Below, piece after piece: positions 51,203 to 63,700 of a stretch of DNA of 64,000 bases. The stretch's first letter is position 1. Every line of letters starts with the position of its first letter. Below the pieces are notes generated by a model, which saw only the letters and a program-made list of their open reading frames with translations, was not told the DNA's origin and searched no databases. The stretch spans positions 59,976,114 through 60,040,113 of the forward strand of contig NC_081408.1 in NCBI RefSeq assembly GCF_030272615.1. The letters are read 5' to 3'. This DNA is from Cryptomeria japonica. Its lineage: Eukaryota > Streptophyta > Pinopsida > Cupressales > Cupressaceae. The position numbers and the translations under genes are program-made.

Positions 51203-52360
51203 CTAGTCCTCCTTTCTAGACTTCTTTGGAGCTCCAACTGATACAATCAAAACTATAAACATCAATATATAATATATATAAAAAATGAATTATAGAATGA
51301 CAAATAATAGAACAATTACTTACTGCAAAAATATAATCACTCTGTTCATCCACAATGGGGGGATGATCACACTCAGGAGTGACAAGGCCCTACAAAAACC
51401 ATTATGATATAAATTAAATTACATACAAGTATCATTACAATTTTTAATATAGACGATTAAAAGAACAATTGAAATGTACTAATTTATCTCATACCTCTGT
51501 CAAAGCTTCTGAACTTACTACTCCTGCAACAACACCACGATCCAATGTAGCTCAAAAATCAGGAGGAGTATCTAATGTCAACAACTGAAAATGAAACAAT
51601 AACTATTATTCAATCATAAAAACTACTAAACTTGTTTTACCACACCGTCAATGAATAAAGGTTACCTTGGTGTAAGTGCCCTGATGAACTTCACTGTGAG
51701 GTGTTGATGTTGAATCTCCAACACTAAACTATTTGACATCTAAAATGACTTATGAGAAAACCATTCATCTAATGTTGACTATTCACATGTAAAAGTTGAA
51801 TTATTTATTGGAAACCTACTTGATCACTCGATGGTGTCATGTAAAACGTGGTTGGGGGAATGTCACAGGTAGTAAAAACACTTTGAACCTACATTTTTAT
51901 CACAATCATTGTACTAATTTAGTTATTCTAACACTTCCATATAAAATTTAATAAACAAAATTAAATGAAGTTGCAAAAATTTACCTGGGTATCAATGTCG
52001 AATGTCTCACTCAACAGAGACTCTGTCATGACCATATTCTCTATAGCAGATGGTTGTTGTGTAGGTGCATGCTGACTACTATCAGGCTGATAAGTGCAAA
52101 GGGCCCCACATGACTGACAATAGTGAGATGGAACTCGAGGCCTATAAGATTCATCTGCATCAACATGTACTAGAGGCTTGGCATACTATATGAGGGTCTG
52201 AGTCAATGAGCTAATAGACTCTAAGGTATCCACCTCGACATTGTCCTTCACAATGGAAGGAATATTCACATGCTCTACCATAGGTCTACCCAAGGGTCAT
52301 GGTACTAGGTTTGGTTCATGTTGTGACCCTGCTCTGTCATGTGATGATCCCCCACCCTAC
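51203..52360 (-). pseudogene. Chain of six small exons of an unrecognised gene
   Basis: Reading leftward, a first exon (…EHVNIPSIVKDNVEVD … SHYCQSCGALCTYQPDSS … ETFDIDTQ) ends at a GTAAAT donor near 51984. Then follow VQSVFTTCDIPPTTFYMTPS, FSVGDSTSTPHSEVHQGTYT, LLTLDTPPDF-stop-ATLDRGV, GLVTPECDHPPIVDEQSDYI and VGAPKKSRKED-stop at 51203. Each exon is bordered by AG and GT, and phases are preserved throughout. There are two internal stops (one TAG, one TGA). The protein is Ser/Thr/Pro-rich with a CxxC pair. Its style resembles the tail exons of the TNP2-like gene, so it may be the end of another transposon gene. The CACTA element is inserted about 75 bp beyond its stop. Confidence 0.5.
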
Positions 52361-52763
52361 CTTGAAAATTTAGGTAGTCAAAATAGTTAGGCATCTCATT
52401 GAGGAGAAACTCACAATAGAGTTTCCTCAAAAAGTACTAAGGTAGGTCTCATGATTATTACATGGCGGCTTATAAGAAACCATCCACCACCTATCCCAAA
52501 AATTATTCCTTATCCCTTCGTGGTGGCACCAATGGATAGGGAACCTCCTACATCCATGTTGTAAGGGTTGATTGGTTCTAGGGTCCATAAAAAGTGCACA
52601 CAAGTCAACTTTTCTTTTTTCTTTTTTCTTTTTTCTTTACTACAACATATGTTAACTTGTTTGCATAAAATTATTTTTGTTCTTCTCTTTTGTTGGACCA
52701 CATATTAATTTGAGCACTCATTGAACCTATATGGGATACAATAGATTCTAGTGACTCCGCAAG

Positions 52764-52985
52764 GCTTGTCCTTGAGAGGTTGTGGAATTAGGATCTTTCA
52801 ACCTATTTATCAACTCCTCAAGTTGTTTTTTGTTGTTTTCAAATTTCCCTAATATGTTTTCTTGTGTTCCCAGGGGATGTCTATGAATTGGGGTAGGGGT
52901 TGGTTGTGCCTCTTCTTCAAAAGGCTCTTCATGAGGAGGTGGTGGTGGGTTTTCAACATTTTTAGATGGATTTTGATTTCCTTAA
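52764..52985 (-). pseudogene. Small Pro-rich/coiled-coil coding fragment
   Basis: The minus strand reads NQNPSKNVENPPPPPHEEPF, then PTPTPIHRHPLGTQENIL and GKFENNKKQLEELINRLKDP before a stop. It looks like the end of a transposon-encoded protein. It is upstream of, and on the same strand as, the exon chain at 51203-52360 and could belong to the same gene. Confidence 0.35.
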
Positions 52986-53250
52986 ATTTAAAACAACTTT
53001 CAATTTAAATACCTAATTTAATACATATTTTAAACAAAAAATAGAGAGTAAAAAAATAGAAATACATAACTCTTCGACCCCCTTAACGTCATGGTGACAT
53101 TTTGATGAAGATCTCACACTACTGAAAGCTAAAACTATGTCTCTATTTGGTGTGCACAGTCTGGAAGGTGAGATATGCAAGTCAAAACGCAGGTTTAGCA
53201 TAATATGGTTTTCAAAATGCGATTTTCTAACTTTTAAATATGTGCTTTCA

Positions 53251-53310
53251 TATTTGGTGCAAGCCAAATAAGGTGTGCGCCCTATTTGGCATGCATCAAA
53301 TGGGTTGTTG
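53251..53310. repeat. Cluster of TTTGG..CCAAA palindromes (fourth locus)
   Basis: TATTTGGTGCAAGCCAAATA (53251-53270) is followed by GGTGTGCGCCCTATTTGGC and ATTTGGCATGCATCAAAT. Composition and order resemble the clusters at 12420, 17153 and 17717, and a GGTCCCCCATCTTGGTGC stretch lies just to the right. Confidence 0.65.
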
Positions 53311-53339
53311 GGGACCAAAAATATTTTTGGCATCTTTTT

Positions 53340-54102
53340 GGTCCCCCATCTTGGTGCATACGCTTAGAAAGATAGATCTTCCAAAAACTATTTGTATAAA
53401 CTATTTGAAAGATTTTAACATTTGTGTTTGGAATTGTTTATATGTGGAGGATGGGTGCATGGGAATCTATTTGCATGAGTCATGATTACAAATACTATTA
53501 TAACATTTATGACCTACATAATTTTTTGAGATCTTCGTGGATTATAGAGAAATTACAAGTTGGCATTGGACCATATATTGCATAAGCTTTATTCCATTAG
53601 ACATATTTTATATTTAAGAATGAAAGCTTCACAATGGAAGCCCCATTTATTTACCTCTAATCTCATTCCATTGGATGACCATTTTAAGTCTTTGATTTTT
53701 CATTATTTATTTAATCCTGGAACTCTAACTATTCATTATAGTAACAACTCTAAGGGCAGGGGCTTCAACTACATAGCATGTAGAAACTTTTAAGAAAATA
53801 TTATGTTTTATAAAAGTACATGCAAGTAAGAAAATTAGAATTCAAAGATTTATTCCTTCCATGTACTAATTGATCTATAAGAAACAATTTAGAGGAGATT
53901 GAAATTTTTAAGCATCTACCTAGGCACAAAGATGATGGAGGGAATGGTGAATTGTTTGAAGGGAGTGGTTGACCAAATTTAGGAAAAAGTGTGAGGAATA
54001 ACTCGCCTTAGCAATGAAATTCAAGTAATTAAATCATATCTACAAGTAGTTCAAATATATATAGTATATCCACTTGGAATTTAGAAGAAAGATAAGATAT
54101 AA
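53340..54102. other. No gene recognised
   Basis: Possibly degraded copia sequence upstream of the RNase H remnant, but no motif is clear enough to call. Confidence 0.3.
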
Positions 54103-54496
54103 GCTTTTGGATGTGTAGTGAGTTGAATGAGTAAGAGGCAACCACAGTTGCTTTATCCGCATTCGACATAGAGTATATATGGTTTCTACCCATGTCTCTA
54201 AGGAGATAGTTTTGTTACAAAGGTTGTGTATAGGTATTGGTTTCGATTGCAAGACTATTCAAATTAGTTGTGATACCCAAAGTGCAATTTGTTTGGCCAA
54301 GAATCCTAAGTATCACACATACATTAAGCACGTGGATGTACAATACTATTCTTTTCATGAAATGATTATTAATGGAAAAGTAGAGATGGAGAAGATTGAC
54401 ACTCAGGAGAGTGTTGCACATTCACTTACTAAATTTGTGTTTACAAAAAAGTTTACATGGTGCAGGGAGGCCATGGGCCTTATTCCTATTACTTAG
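54103..54496 (+). pseudogene. Ty1-copia RNase H remnant
   Basis: The end of a copia polyprotein: MSKRQPQLLYPHST (54120 region, counterpart of the SKRQPTVALSTTEAEY motif, with a frame change), then VSKEIVLLQRLCIGIGF, ISCDTQSAICLAKNPKYHTY, IKHVDVQYYSFHEMI, KIDTQESVAHSLTKFV and CREAMGL. The acidic residue of SCDTQSA is kept. Upstream RT and integrase are not visible, and no LTR could be assigned downstream. Confidence 0.85.
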
Positions 54497-55344
54497 TTAA
54501 CTAATTGTTGTCTTCATTTTTAAACTAGGAATTTTTGAATTTTTTTTGTGCATACTATCCATCATATGGAATAATTTCATGTCTCCATAGGAGTCTTAGA
54601 CATATGAGATGGATTTCCTAGTTCTTTTCAAAACAGACCCTTAGGTGTAGTCGAGGTGTCTTGCTTGTAGATTCATGAAAATAATTAATTTTAAAAATTC
54701 ATAAATTTTGGTGCAAAATCCTCTTACAATCATGTTCGCAAGTATATTTTCTCAATGTGGTAAAATTTTGGGGTCATAGGCTTCACTAGTTGCTTGAATT
54801 TAAAAGTTCAAGTTTTGGTTCAATAGTATATAGAAACAATCAAAACAAGATTTTTTATGAAGTTTGAGGAAAAAATCGTTTTGTATAGGTCTTTAGAGGG
54901 ATAAGATGCACCATGTGTCTAGTTTTAAAGCAAAAATATGTATCCAACACAAAAGTTGTGAATTTTCTTCATTTTCTATACTTGTTTGGTGTCTAGTGGA
55001 TCGTCAAAATTGATAATTTCTTTGATATTCTTACTCAATTTGTTGGCACTTTGGAAAGGTTTGAAAATCATTTAAAATATTGGGATGCCAAACGAAAGTT
55101 CAAAAGTTTCAAGGTTAGCCGAATGGCCAAATTGTTTAAATAAAATTTAAAGGAAAAGTTAGCAAGTTTTTAAAATCTTCAAACCACCAAATTAAAATAA
55201 AAACACTTTGTAAGCTATAATGGAGATTTTAAATTCTTGTTGACTCCCAAAATTATCTTTGATTGGAAGTTTCTAAGGTTTTATAACTTCATCAGATGAA
55301 ATGCTAGTTTGTTGAAGGAGCGTAAGGAATTTTCCAACCGATGC
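54497..55344. other. AT-rich spacer
   Basis: Nothing recognised; could include the untranslated end of the copia element. Confidence 0.35.
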
Positions 55345-55630
55345 ATATAGCTAGTGTAAAGCTAAATTCCACGACCTTTGTCACCACCTTCCCTAGTTGT
55401 GCCAAAATGGTAGCATTTGATCAATCCATGGGCATCCATCAAAGCATAAAGAAATTGCAAGCTTAGGTCAACTAGCATGCAAAATGTAGAAACATGGACA
55501 AAGAGAATGAGGTGTTCATCATAATTCCTCAAAGACATGTAATCTCATTGAATGTAATGATTGTTGGGTCTGCACAAAATGTCTTCGTTGAAAAGGCTTT
55601 ACAAAGTTTTCCAAAAGATACAATTTGCAA
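55345..55630 (+). pseudogene. Second PPR remnant
   Basis: Reads VKLNSTTFVTTFPSCAKMVA, FDQSMGIHQSIKK, AKCRNMDKENEVF, PQRHVISLNVMIVGSAQN and VFVEKALQSF with a stop and an internal deletion. It matches the order of the PPR fragment at 49968-50616 but is more decayed. It lies outside the CACTA element on the same strand. Confidence 0.75.
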
Positions 55631-56018
55631 AAGACAGATCATATTCACATCCGCAGACACACAAGATCTATTGCAGTTAGTTTTATAATGCATAACTGCT
55701 AGGAACTAGTGTAATAACTAAAATCCTCTAACTCTCTGCCCTCCTACTACCACTACCAGGTGCATGTGTAATGGTATTTGTCATTGTTAGGGTGGTGCTT
55801 GAGAAGGTGCATGTGCATGTGTAATGGTATTTCTCTCATCACTATCTTCTTGATGGGATTTATAATATGGTTAGAAACCATTTAGTCGTACCATGGCAAA
55901 TCTTGATTGCCTTCCCCACTTATCTTCAAGTTTTTGGCTACTGAGAACAAAGCTCTCAAAAAGACCTATCCAAACTACTAGAAAACTCAATCCATAAGAG
56001 TCTATGCCACTCTCTAAC

Positions 56019-56204
56019 TTGTATCAAGAGCTATGCTCCCAACAGAAGCCCTAAATTGTATCATCTCTAAACTAGAAACTGTACATGTTAATGTATGAAT
56101 CTCCAATCATATTGTATCAAAAGCTATACTCTTGACAAAAACTCTAAATTGTAGCATCTCTAAACTAAAGATTGTACATATTGACATATGAATCTCCAAT
56201 TATG
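56019..56204. repeat. Direct duplication, two 93-bp units
   Basis: Units starting TTGTATCAAGAGCTATGCTC (56019) and TTGTATCAAAAGCTATACTC (56112) are about 83 percent identical by eye and directly adjacent. No coding meaning. Confidence 0.8.
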
Positions 56205-56660
56205 TCTACATCTAATACTAACTATTAATTTCTAAATTTCCTCTCTCATTTTATTTGAGAATAAGACCTTTTTCCTTATCATGTGTTTAAGAATATAAAA
56301 CTTTTTCAACTTGTGAGAAAGAGAAAAAAGAAAAAAATAAAGTAGAAAGTTGTGTGGATGACAATTGCCACTTGAATAATTAGTGGATGGGTTCATTTTT
56401 TAATGCTCACGTAAATTACTGGGAAAGTTGATGGAAATGGTATATGGCATGACATTCACCTTACTTTATTGGAAAAATTGGCATGCTGATTCAAAGTCGA
56501 TGGTTCCAAAAGTCTGTCGTGAGGAAAGTGGTTTCTTTAGCCATAGCTTTTAACACCATGTTTCTTGACAGGTTCCATGCCGCCCCTTCAATTAAACGGT
56601 CGTATGAGATATGATTCACCCACTAAAAATTGGTAGAAGTTTACACGTTTTCATAACTTG

Positions 56661-56668
56661 TATATATA
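56661..56668 (+). promoter_or_regulatory. Candidate TATA box of the TNL gene
   Basis: TATATATA lies about 1.1 kb before the start codon. A plausible non-coding first exon follows to a GTATTA donor at 56851, and an acceptor TTTGCAG ends at 57727, 38 bp before the ATG. A leader intron is common in plant genes; here it is inferred only from these motifs. Confidence 0.35.
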
Positions 56669-56904
56669 GCTATTGGCACATTGAATGAATGCCAATGCCT
56701 TCTATGGGTATTCGGTTTTTATAGTTCAATTGTATTCCAGAAGAACTTCTGCTAGTGGCCATGATGTGTGAGCCTTGATCCATTCTCGCCTCACGCAAGT
56801 GTATGGCCTGTGTCTAAGAAAGTTATCATCCCCTGGAATCTACTCGACTGGTATTACAATTTTTTATAATTTTGTTTCTACCCTTTCTTTATATATAATA
56901 TTCA

Positions 56905-57661
56905 TGTTTGTTTCTGGATTTGTTGTGTATGTTTTTTTCATTTATAAATGTCAGAATCTCAGATTACATTCAGTGATCTATGATCTAAATTTTTTGTTTC
57001 TAATAAATTATTGACTATTGAATGTGATTCAAAATATCAACAAGAAAATATATTTTACATATGAGAAAACATCTTACAGTATTATTTGTTTCTGTATTTG
57101 TTACATATATTTTTCTGTCTTAAATTTCAGATTACAGTCAGTGATCTATTATCGACTTTTTTTTGTCTATGATTAATTGATCATGATCCAAAACGTCCAC
57201 AAGAAAATATTCTCAACATATAAAAAAACAATATTATTCAGTACTCATGTCTGTTTCTTACCCTGCAATTTCCAGCGTGCTCTGAAATTCCTGTAATATA
57301 TAATTTTACATCTTCTACAGCATTTAATAATTTTGTTTTTAGCTGTTGATTACAGTAATCATATTTAATTGGTATAAGTTTTCCATAATCTATTTTGATG
57401 ATTGTTTTTGAATTCATTTTGTAAATATCTTTGTTGTGTACGATTGTTTATCGACAGATCAGATTAATCTATATTGACTTTCCTCTTTCTGATGATAATA
57501 GATCGCTGAACATGATTCAAAACCTCAATCAAACAACATACACAATAAATTCAGAAGTGTGCATCTTTGTTTCTTTGAAGTTTTTTGTCAGTCAGTATAC
57601 ACAATAAATTCAGAAGCGATCTTCAGTATGCATGATCTTTGTTTCTTTGAAGTATTTTGTA
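56905..57661. repeat. Diverged tandem repeats in the TNL upstream region
   Basis: A block of about 165-200 bp with CAGATTACATTCAGTGATCTA, TGATTCAAAA and CAACAAGAAAATAT recurs near 56953, 57130 and, more degraded, 57455. Nearer the gene, TACACAATAAATTCAGAAG occurs at about 57540 and 57598, each followed by CTTTGTTTCTTTGAAGT. They lie in the proposed leader intron. Confidence 0.6.
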
Positions 57662-57764
57662 ATCAATTGCACCATTAACAAATAACCGGACCTTCCCTTT
57701 TGGAGAGGGGCTATTATAACTTTGCAGGAATACTTCCAAAAATCGGGGTAGAGGAATTTTCGCC

Positions 57765-60700
57765 ATGTTTTTTCTCAAGGATGGTCGAATTCGACTCATT
57801 GAGGATCGATTGCTCCACACGGAAGATCCGTCAAAGGAGCCTAAAGAATGGGAGGATCTTGAAGGCCAAAGCGGAGTGTTTGTGATTGCTCTATTTGCCG
57901 TTGAAAGATCAAGAAATCATATATATTTGAAGAAGATTTTACAGGAGAATCGCAATCTGATTCGAATAGAAAGGAATTTTCGCTGGCTTCAGTGGCTGGT
58001 CAGGCTGGATTTGATTGTTTCTCATTCCCTAGATGTTCTGCTTGAAAATTTAGGAAGCTTGCCATCGTTGCGGGATCTTAAACTACCAAATTCTATGGAT
58101 CTGGCTTCGCTTCGAAACGGAGCCGCCGTAATTCCATGGAAATCCAAGAACTGCTTCGAAGAATTGAAAGAGCATCCACTTGCAGGAGATGATCTTCTTT
58201 CAAAAGAAAATCATCTGGAACAAAATTTAGTTTTGTTTTCCCGCTTCAATAAGGAGATTTATAATCCAAACTCGCTCAAGAATGAACATCTGTATATCCC
58301 CGGGGGATTTCCAGCATGCTCTGGAACTCTTGTGATGTATAACAGCTGTGTCCCGCGAAACAGCTTTAAGATGTTTGTAAGCCTCAAATACTTGCGGTTA
58401 CTGAAACCTCCAGAAGTGCTTCTGCCATGTAACCCTCTATCAAGAGAAGGCCCTCGGTGTACTACTATTATTTCGATTTCCAGCCCTGGAAAGCTTCAAG
58501 AGATACACATCCAGGCCATTTTGAAAAGATGCAGGGATTCGTTGAAATTGGGAAATCGTCTGGCAATATTTGTGCGGCGTAATCCGGTGTCCAAGGAGTT
58601 CGATCATCTGCACATTATTTTTGACGAGCCTTCCAAAATTAACATGCTTGCATTCAGCATGAATGGATGGGAAAATATTTTTATTTTGGCGGAACTGCCG
58701 GTAGGGCCTGTTTACCTTCCAAGGAAGGTTCCTTTGCAGCGGATAAAGTGCTCTGTTTTTCTGGTTTACCACGGGCCGGATGTGAGGGAAAATTTCATCC
58801 ACAATTTGTTTGAATCTTTTAACGCAGGAGGAGTTAAAGTTGTTAATATTGACTTGAATAAATGGGAAATAGAGGAAAGGGGAAAATGTCGAGTCTTGGA
58901 GCAGGGCTGGGAGAGGACAGATATTCACATTCCGATTGTCTCCAGGCACTGTGAAGACTCTTTTTCTCGGCATCTGGGAGAATTCTTGCGCATGTGCAGA
59001 TCAAATAGCTTAATCAGACCATTGTTCTATGAAGTAGAACCAACAGATATCCTCGATATCAGGAGGTTTTATATGAGTGATATTGGCGTGGTGGCTACGC
59101 AGGATTGTTCAAGCACCAGAGTGATCAATGAAGTTTCCTCTTCGCGAAATGCTCGACCTCAAATGTCTTTCCAAACTGGCTGGTCCTTGGTAGGTGACGG
59201 GTGAGTAAAACAAAGATTACCATACTAGAAATAAATCTCTATTAATTAATCATACTGATATTTATTAATGTCCAGAGACATTCTACAGTTGTATATGGAT
59301 GTAAAGAATTTGAGTATATAAAAATTCAAAAGTAGTAAACATAATTAATTTGAATAACTGTTTAAAAAGACATCCAATTATGATGCATTCCACTTTGATT
59401 TTTCTGTAATCCTATTTTTAGAATGCAAGTAGAATTCAATTCGTTGTTTTCACGATAGTTTTTTTATACATATATATCCTAGTTATATTAGCATCTATAT
59501 TCCTACTTGTCAATCTATATTCCTTTTTAAAGAATGCAAGTTCGTCGTTTCTAGTTTCGTTTTTCCTTCTATATGTGGTAAGATTGTTTTGTTATGGAAC
59601 TGGATGTAGGAGCTCAGAGCAGCTCGTGAGACGTATAGTATTGGATAACCTCCGAATGGTGAATTATCTGCCATCTCATGCTGTGGGGCTGGAGGAACGC
59701 ATGAGGGATCTGATGGACATACTCAAAATGGAATCAGATGATTCCCTAGCAGTAGGGATATGTGGTAGTGGTGGAATTGGGAAGACTACTCTTGCCAAAG
59801 CCATTTTTAACAGCATAAGTTTCAGGTTTCAAGCGGCTACCTTTGTTGCTGATGTCAAGAGACAGGAGATATGTGAAATCCAGGAACAAATTTTGAGGGA
59901 TCTTGTAGGACGATGCATCTCTGTGAATAGCGTTAAACATGGAAAGGCACTAGTGAAAGCTAATGCAGGATCCATTCGGGCACTTGTTATTCTGGACGAC
60001 ATTAACAATCTAAAGCAGCTCGAAGCATTCAGTGTGGATTGGCTTGCACGCGGGAGCAGGGTCATTCTGATATCCCGAGATGACCGACTATTTTCATGTG
60101 GACAGACAGATGGTATCTATCACGTCCATAGATTGTCAGATAAACAGAGCATTGAATTATTTAGCTGGCATGCTTTACTCAGAAAATATCCTCATAATCA
60201 ATACGAAGGGTGGTCTAAAAGGATTGTAAAAGCTTGCCATGGAATTCCACTACTGTTAGAAATAGTTGGAGCATCCTTGTATGGCAATAAAAATGTCAGG
60301 GATTGGGAAAGCTCTACCAAGCTCCTAGAAGATACAATGGGTCAGGACATCCACATGCGGCTAATATTTAGCTACCAAGGTCTTGATCCTTGTGAACAAG
60401 AGATATTTCTGGACATTGCTTGTTTCTTTATTGGCAATGAGAATATGGAAACAGCATCTAGGTACTGGGAAGCTATTGGGCTTCGTCCAAGAACAGCCTT
60501 GGAAAACCTAGTTCAGAAGTCCCTTTTATGGATAGATGAACAAAATAAGTTTATAATGCATGATTATGTCCAGGAAATGGGTAGGGCGATAGACAGTGTG
60601 TCTTCGAAGTTGAAGGAACGTACAAGAATATGGAAGCCAGAAGAAGCAATGAATATAACGAGTAGAAACATGGTAAGAATGAATCTTTCCCTATTTGAGG

Positions 60701-63700
60701 CAATAAAATTTAGTTTGTAAAAATTGAATCTTGATATGAAATGGCTGAAACTTGAAGTTACGAATTCTCTGAATTGCGAAGTTACGAATTCTCTGAATTG
60801 TGATAAACTTAGATCCATAACTAACAAAATGTTTTATGTATGGATTTTTATTTACTGGAATTTTTAATTTTTTTTCCTTTTTTTGATAGGAATTGGGGAA
60901 TCTCAGCGTGCTGCGGTTAAAGAATGTTGCATATCTTCAGAAGCTTCCTGACGACCTCTCAAGATTAGCCTCTCTTTCAATGGTGGACTTAGAGAAATGT
61001 CAAAACTTGAAGGAACTTCCCAGCTCTATTGGGTGTCTAGGAAAACTCAAAACCTTGAATCTATCTGGGTGCAGAAACTTGGTAGAGCTTCCAGACAGCA
61101 TCTCTAAACTCTCCTCACTTGAACGTCTTTCATTACGTCATTGCTTTTCACTAAAGGAGTTTCCTAGTGCATTTGAAGAGCTAACTGCTCTGGTAGAGCT
61201 AGATGCAGGATTTTCAGGTGTAAATAAGCTCCCTTCTTTACAAAGGCTCTCTCAACTGGAGAAGTTGATTCTAACTGGTTGCTGGTCTATTAGATCACTG
61301 CCTCATAGAATTGGGCAGCTCGCTAATCTAAAAGAGCTTGATATCCACTCTCTGGGGCTTGTAAAAGAGCTGCCTTCATTAGAGAAACTCTCATCCCTGA
61401 AAAAACTGGTTTTAAATGGCTGTGCCAGTTTGACAGGTTTGCCTTCCTCAATTAGGAAGCTCTGCTGTTTGGAATACCTGGATATGAATGGGTGTAGTAG
61501 CATATATCTCTTACCAGAGGAATTTGGAGACCTTGTCCGTCTGAAGAAATTGTTCATGAACAATTGCTTCAGATTAAGTATGCTACCTGACAGTTTTGGA
61601 AACCTTAAAAACCTCACAACTCTGGAAATGAAGCATAATTGTAATTTAATGAGACTTCCTTTTAGCTTTTCTAAACTGCATTCGCTGCTCTGGTTGGACG
61701 CTAGTGATTGCAATCTCTTGGACGGCCTTCCTGAAAAGATTGGGGATTTGCCGGCATTGCAATTTATCAACTTAGGAAACAATTTTTTCCGTGAATTGTC
61801 TTCTACCATTCATGACCTCTGTTATTTAAAGGAGCTGAACTTGAGCAAATGCCAATCTCTGGAAAGACTTCCGCCCCTTCCCAAAGGACTTGTGAGGCTG
61901 GATGCTGGAGACTGTACACAATTGAAGACAATCAATGATATGTCCCACTTGGAAAGGCTGAAAATCTTGATCTTATGCAACTGTGAAAATCTCATAAGGT
62001 TGCCAGACCTCAAATCATGCCAGTCCTTAAAAATGCTGAACATATCAAGATGCAGAAAGGTTAGAAGCCTGGCAGGAGCTGAAGAGTTAAGCTCGTTAAA
62101 GACATTGTACTTAAGTGGATCCGGTGTCTCTGCATTAGGGCTTAGCCAGTGGATAAAGGTATTTTCTAATTATTTCTTTCCCTTTGTCTTTAGCAATCTT
62201 TGAAGGCATAAGTGCTTAGAGTCAATGGTTGATAGTTAACATGTCTGTCCTTTTTGTTATGTTTAAAGGTGTTTGTTTGATTTCTGTTTAAATAAAATAT
62301 TTAAGTTTTGATTTGTTTAGATGGCTTGTCTGAAATAATATTAGTTTTTCAGTAAAATTCATTTATTAGTGTGATTTAAAATGAACCACTTAAATGATTT
62401 AAATTTTGAAATGTGCTGTTTAAATCCAACCATATACTCTATGTTGGGACTTAACTAATAGATCAAGGTATATTCTATTATTTTCTTTCTCATTGAATTT
62501 GTGTTGTCTTTAGCACTCTTAAAAGCATAAGGGATCATCAGTCATGTAGGATTACTCTACATTAGGACTTAACCTATAGATCAAGGTATAGTCTATTATT
62601 TTTTTCTCATTGAATTTGTGTTGTCTTTAGCACTCTTTAAAGCATAAGGGCTCATCAGTCATTTAAGATTACTCTGCATTAGGACTTAACCAACAGATCG
62701 AGGTATATTCTATTATTTTCTTTCTCATTGAATTTGTATTGTCTTTAGCACTCTTTAAAGCATAACGGCTCATCAGTCATGTAGGATTACTCTGCATTAG
62801 GACTTAACCAATGGATCAAGGTATATTTTATTATTTTCTTTCTCATTGAATTTGTTATCAAAGCATAAGGGCTTATCAGTCATGTAGGATTAAGAAATTG
62901 CCAGGTAAAGGATCAATTCCTGACAATCAGCATCTCTGTTATATTTGGTTTTCTTAAAGATAGTAAAGTTGTTATATTCTAAGTTTTGATTTGTTTAGGT
63001 GACTCGTCTAAAATTGAAGTAGCTTCTCAATAGAACCCACCTATTAGTATGATTTCAAATGAATCATCTAAACAAATCAAAACTTAGAATATACTATCTA
63101 AATGCCTTTACATGTTATGATAATTTAAAACTCTGACCAAATGTATATGCTTCACAGGATATGCCCAACTTACAAGAGTTGAGTATTTATGCAAATGGAA
63201 TTCCACAATGGTTAGAACATAAATCAAGGGATCAATATCTGCAAGATCAGAATTTCACAGATATACTAATCTCTCCTGTAAACAAGACAGCCCAATGTGG
63301 AGGAGTTTTACTGTGCTTTGTTTTGAAATTCATGTATGAATTCCGAAGTGATGAATCCCTTTCTCTAAACTGCATGAAGATGAGCATTAGAGGAGGTGAT
63401 GGGGAAGAATTATGGTCTACAGTCTTCAATAATAGACAGAAAGTTGAAGGTGATCAGTTGTACATTTGTCTATATGGGGCTAATCATCCGCTCACCATGA
63501 GACTGAAAAATATTGATCATCTCCAAGTGATGGCAAAAGGCACAAATATTCAAATTAAAGAATGTGGAATGAAGCTTTTATATAATGGAATTGGGGATCC
63601 GAGTTTAGTGAGATTGGAGGAGGACTTGACTTCACTGATGGCAAATTACATTGATGAAACAATCATGGCCAAAGTGGCTGCCAACAAAACTGAATTCCCT

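Noticed and set aside
51196-51212. Alternative right CACTA end at a CACTAGT word
   Set aside because: The bases after it do not match the left terminal repeat, while 51128 matches 15 of 17 and gives an AGC duplication.
58440-58973. 177-codon frame on the minus strand
   Set aside because: Antisense shadow of TNL exon 1, which has clear domains and splice continuity.
59829-60065. Minus-strand frames opposite the NB-ARC exon
   Set aside because: Shadows of the conserved P-loop/kinase-2 region on the plus strand.
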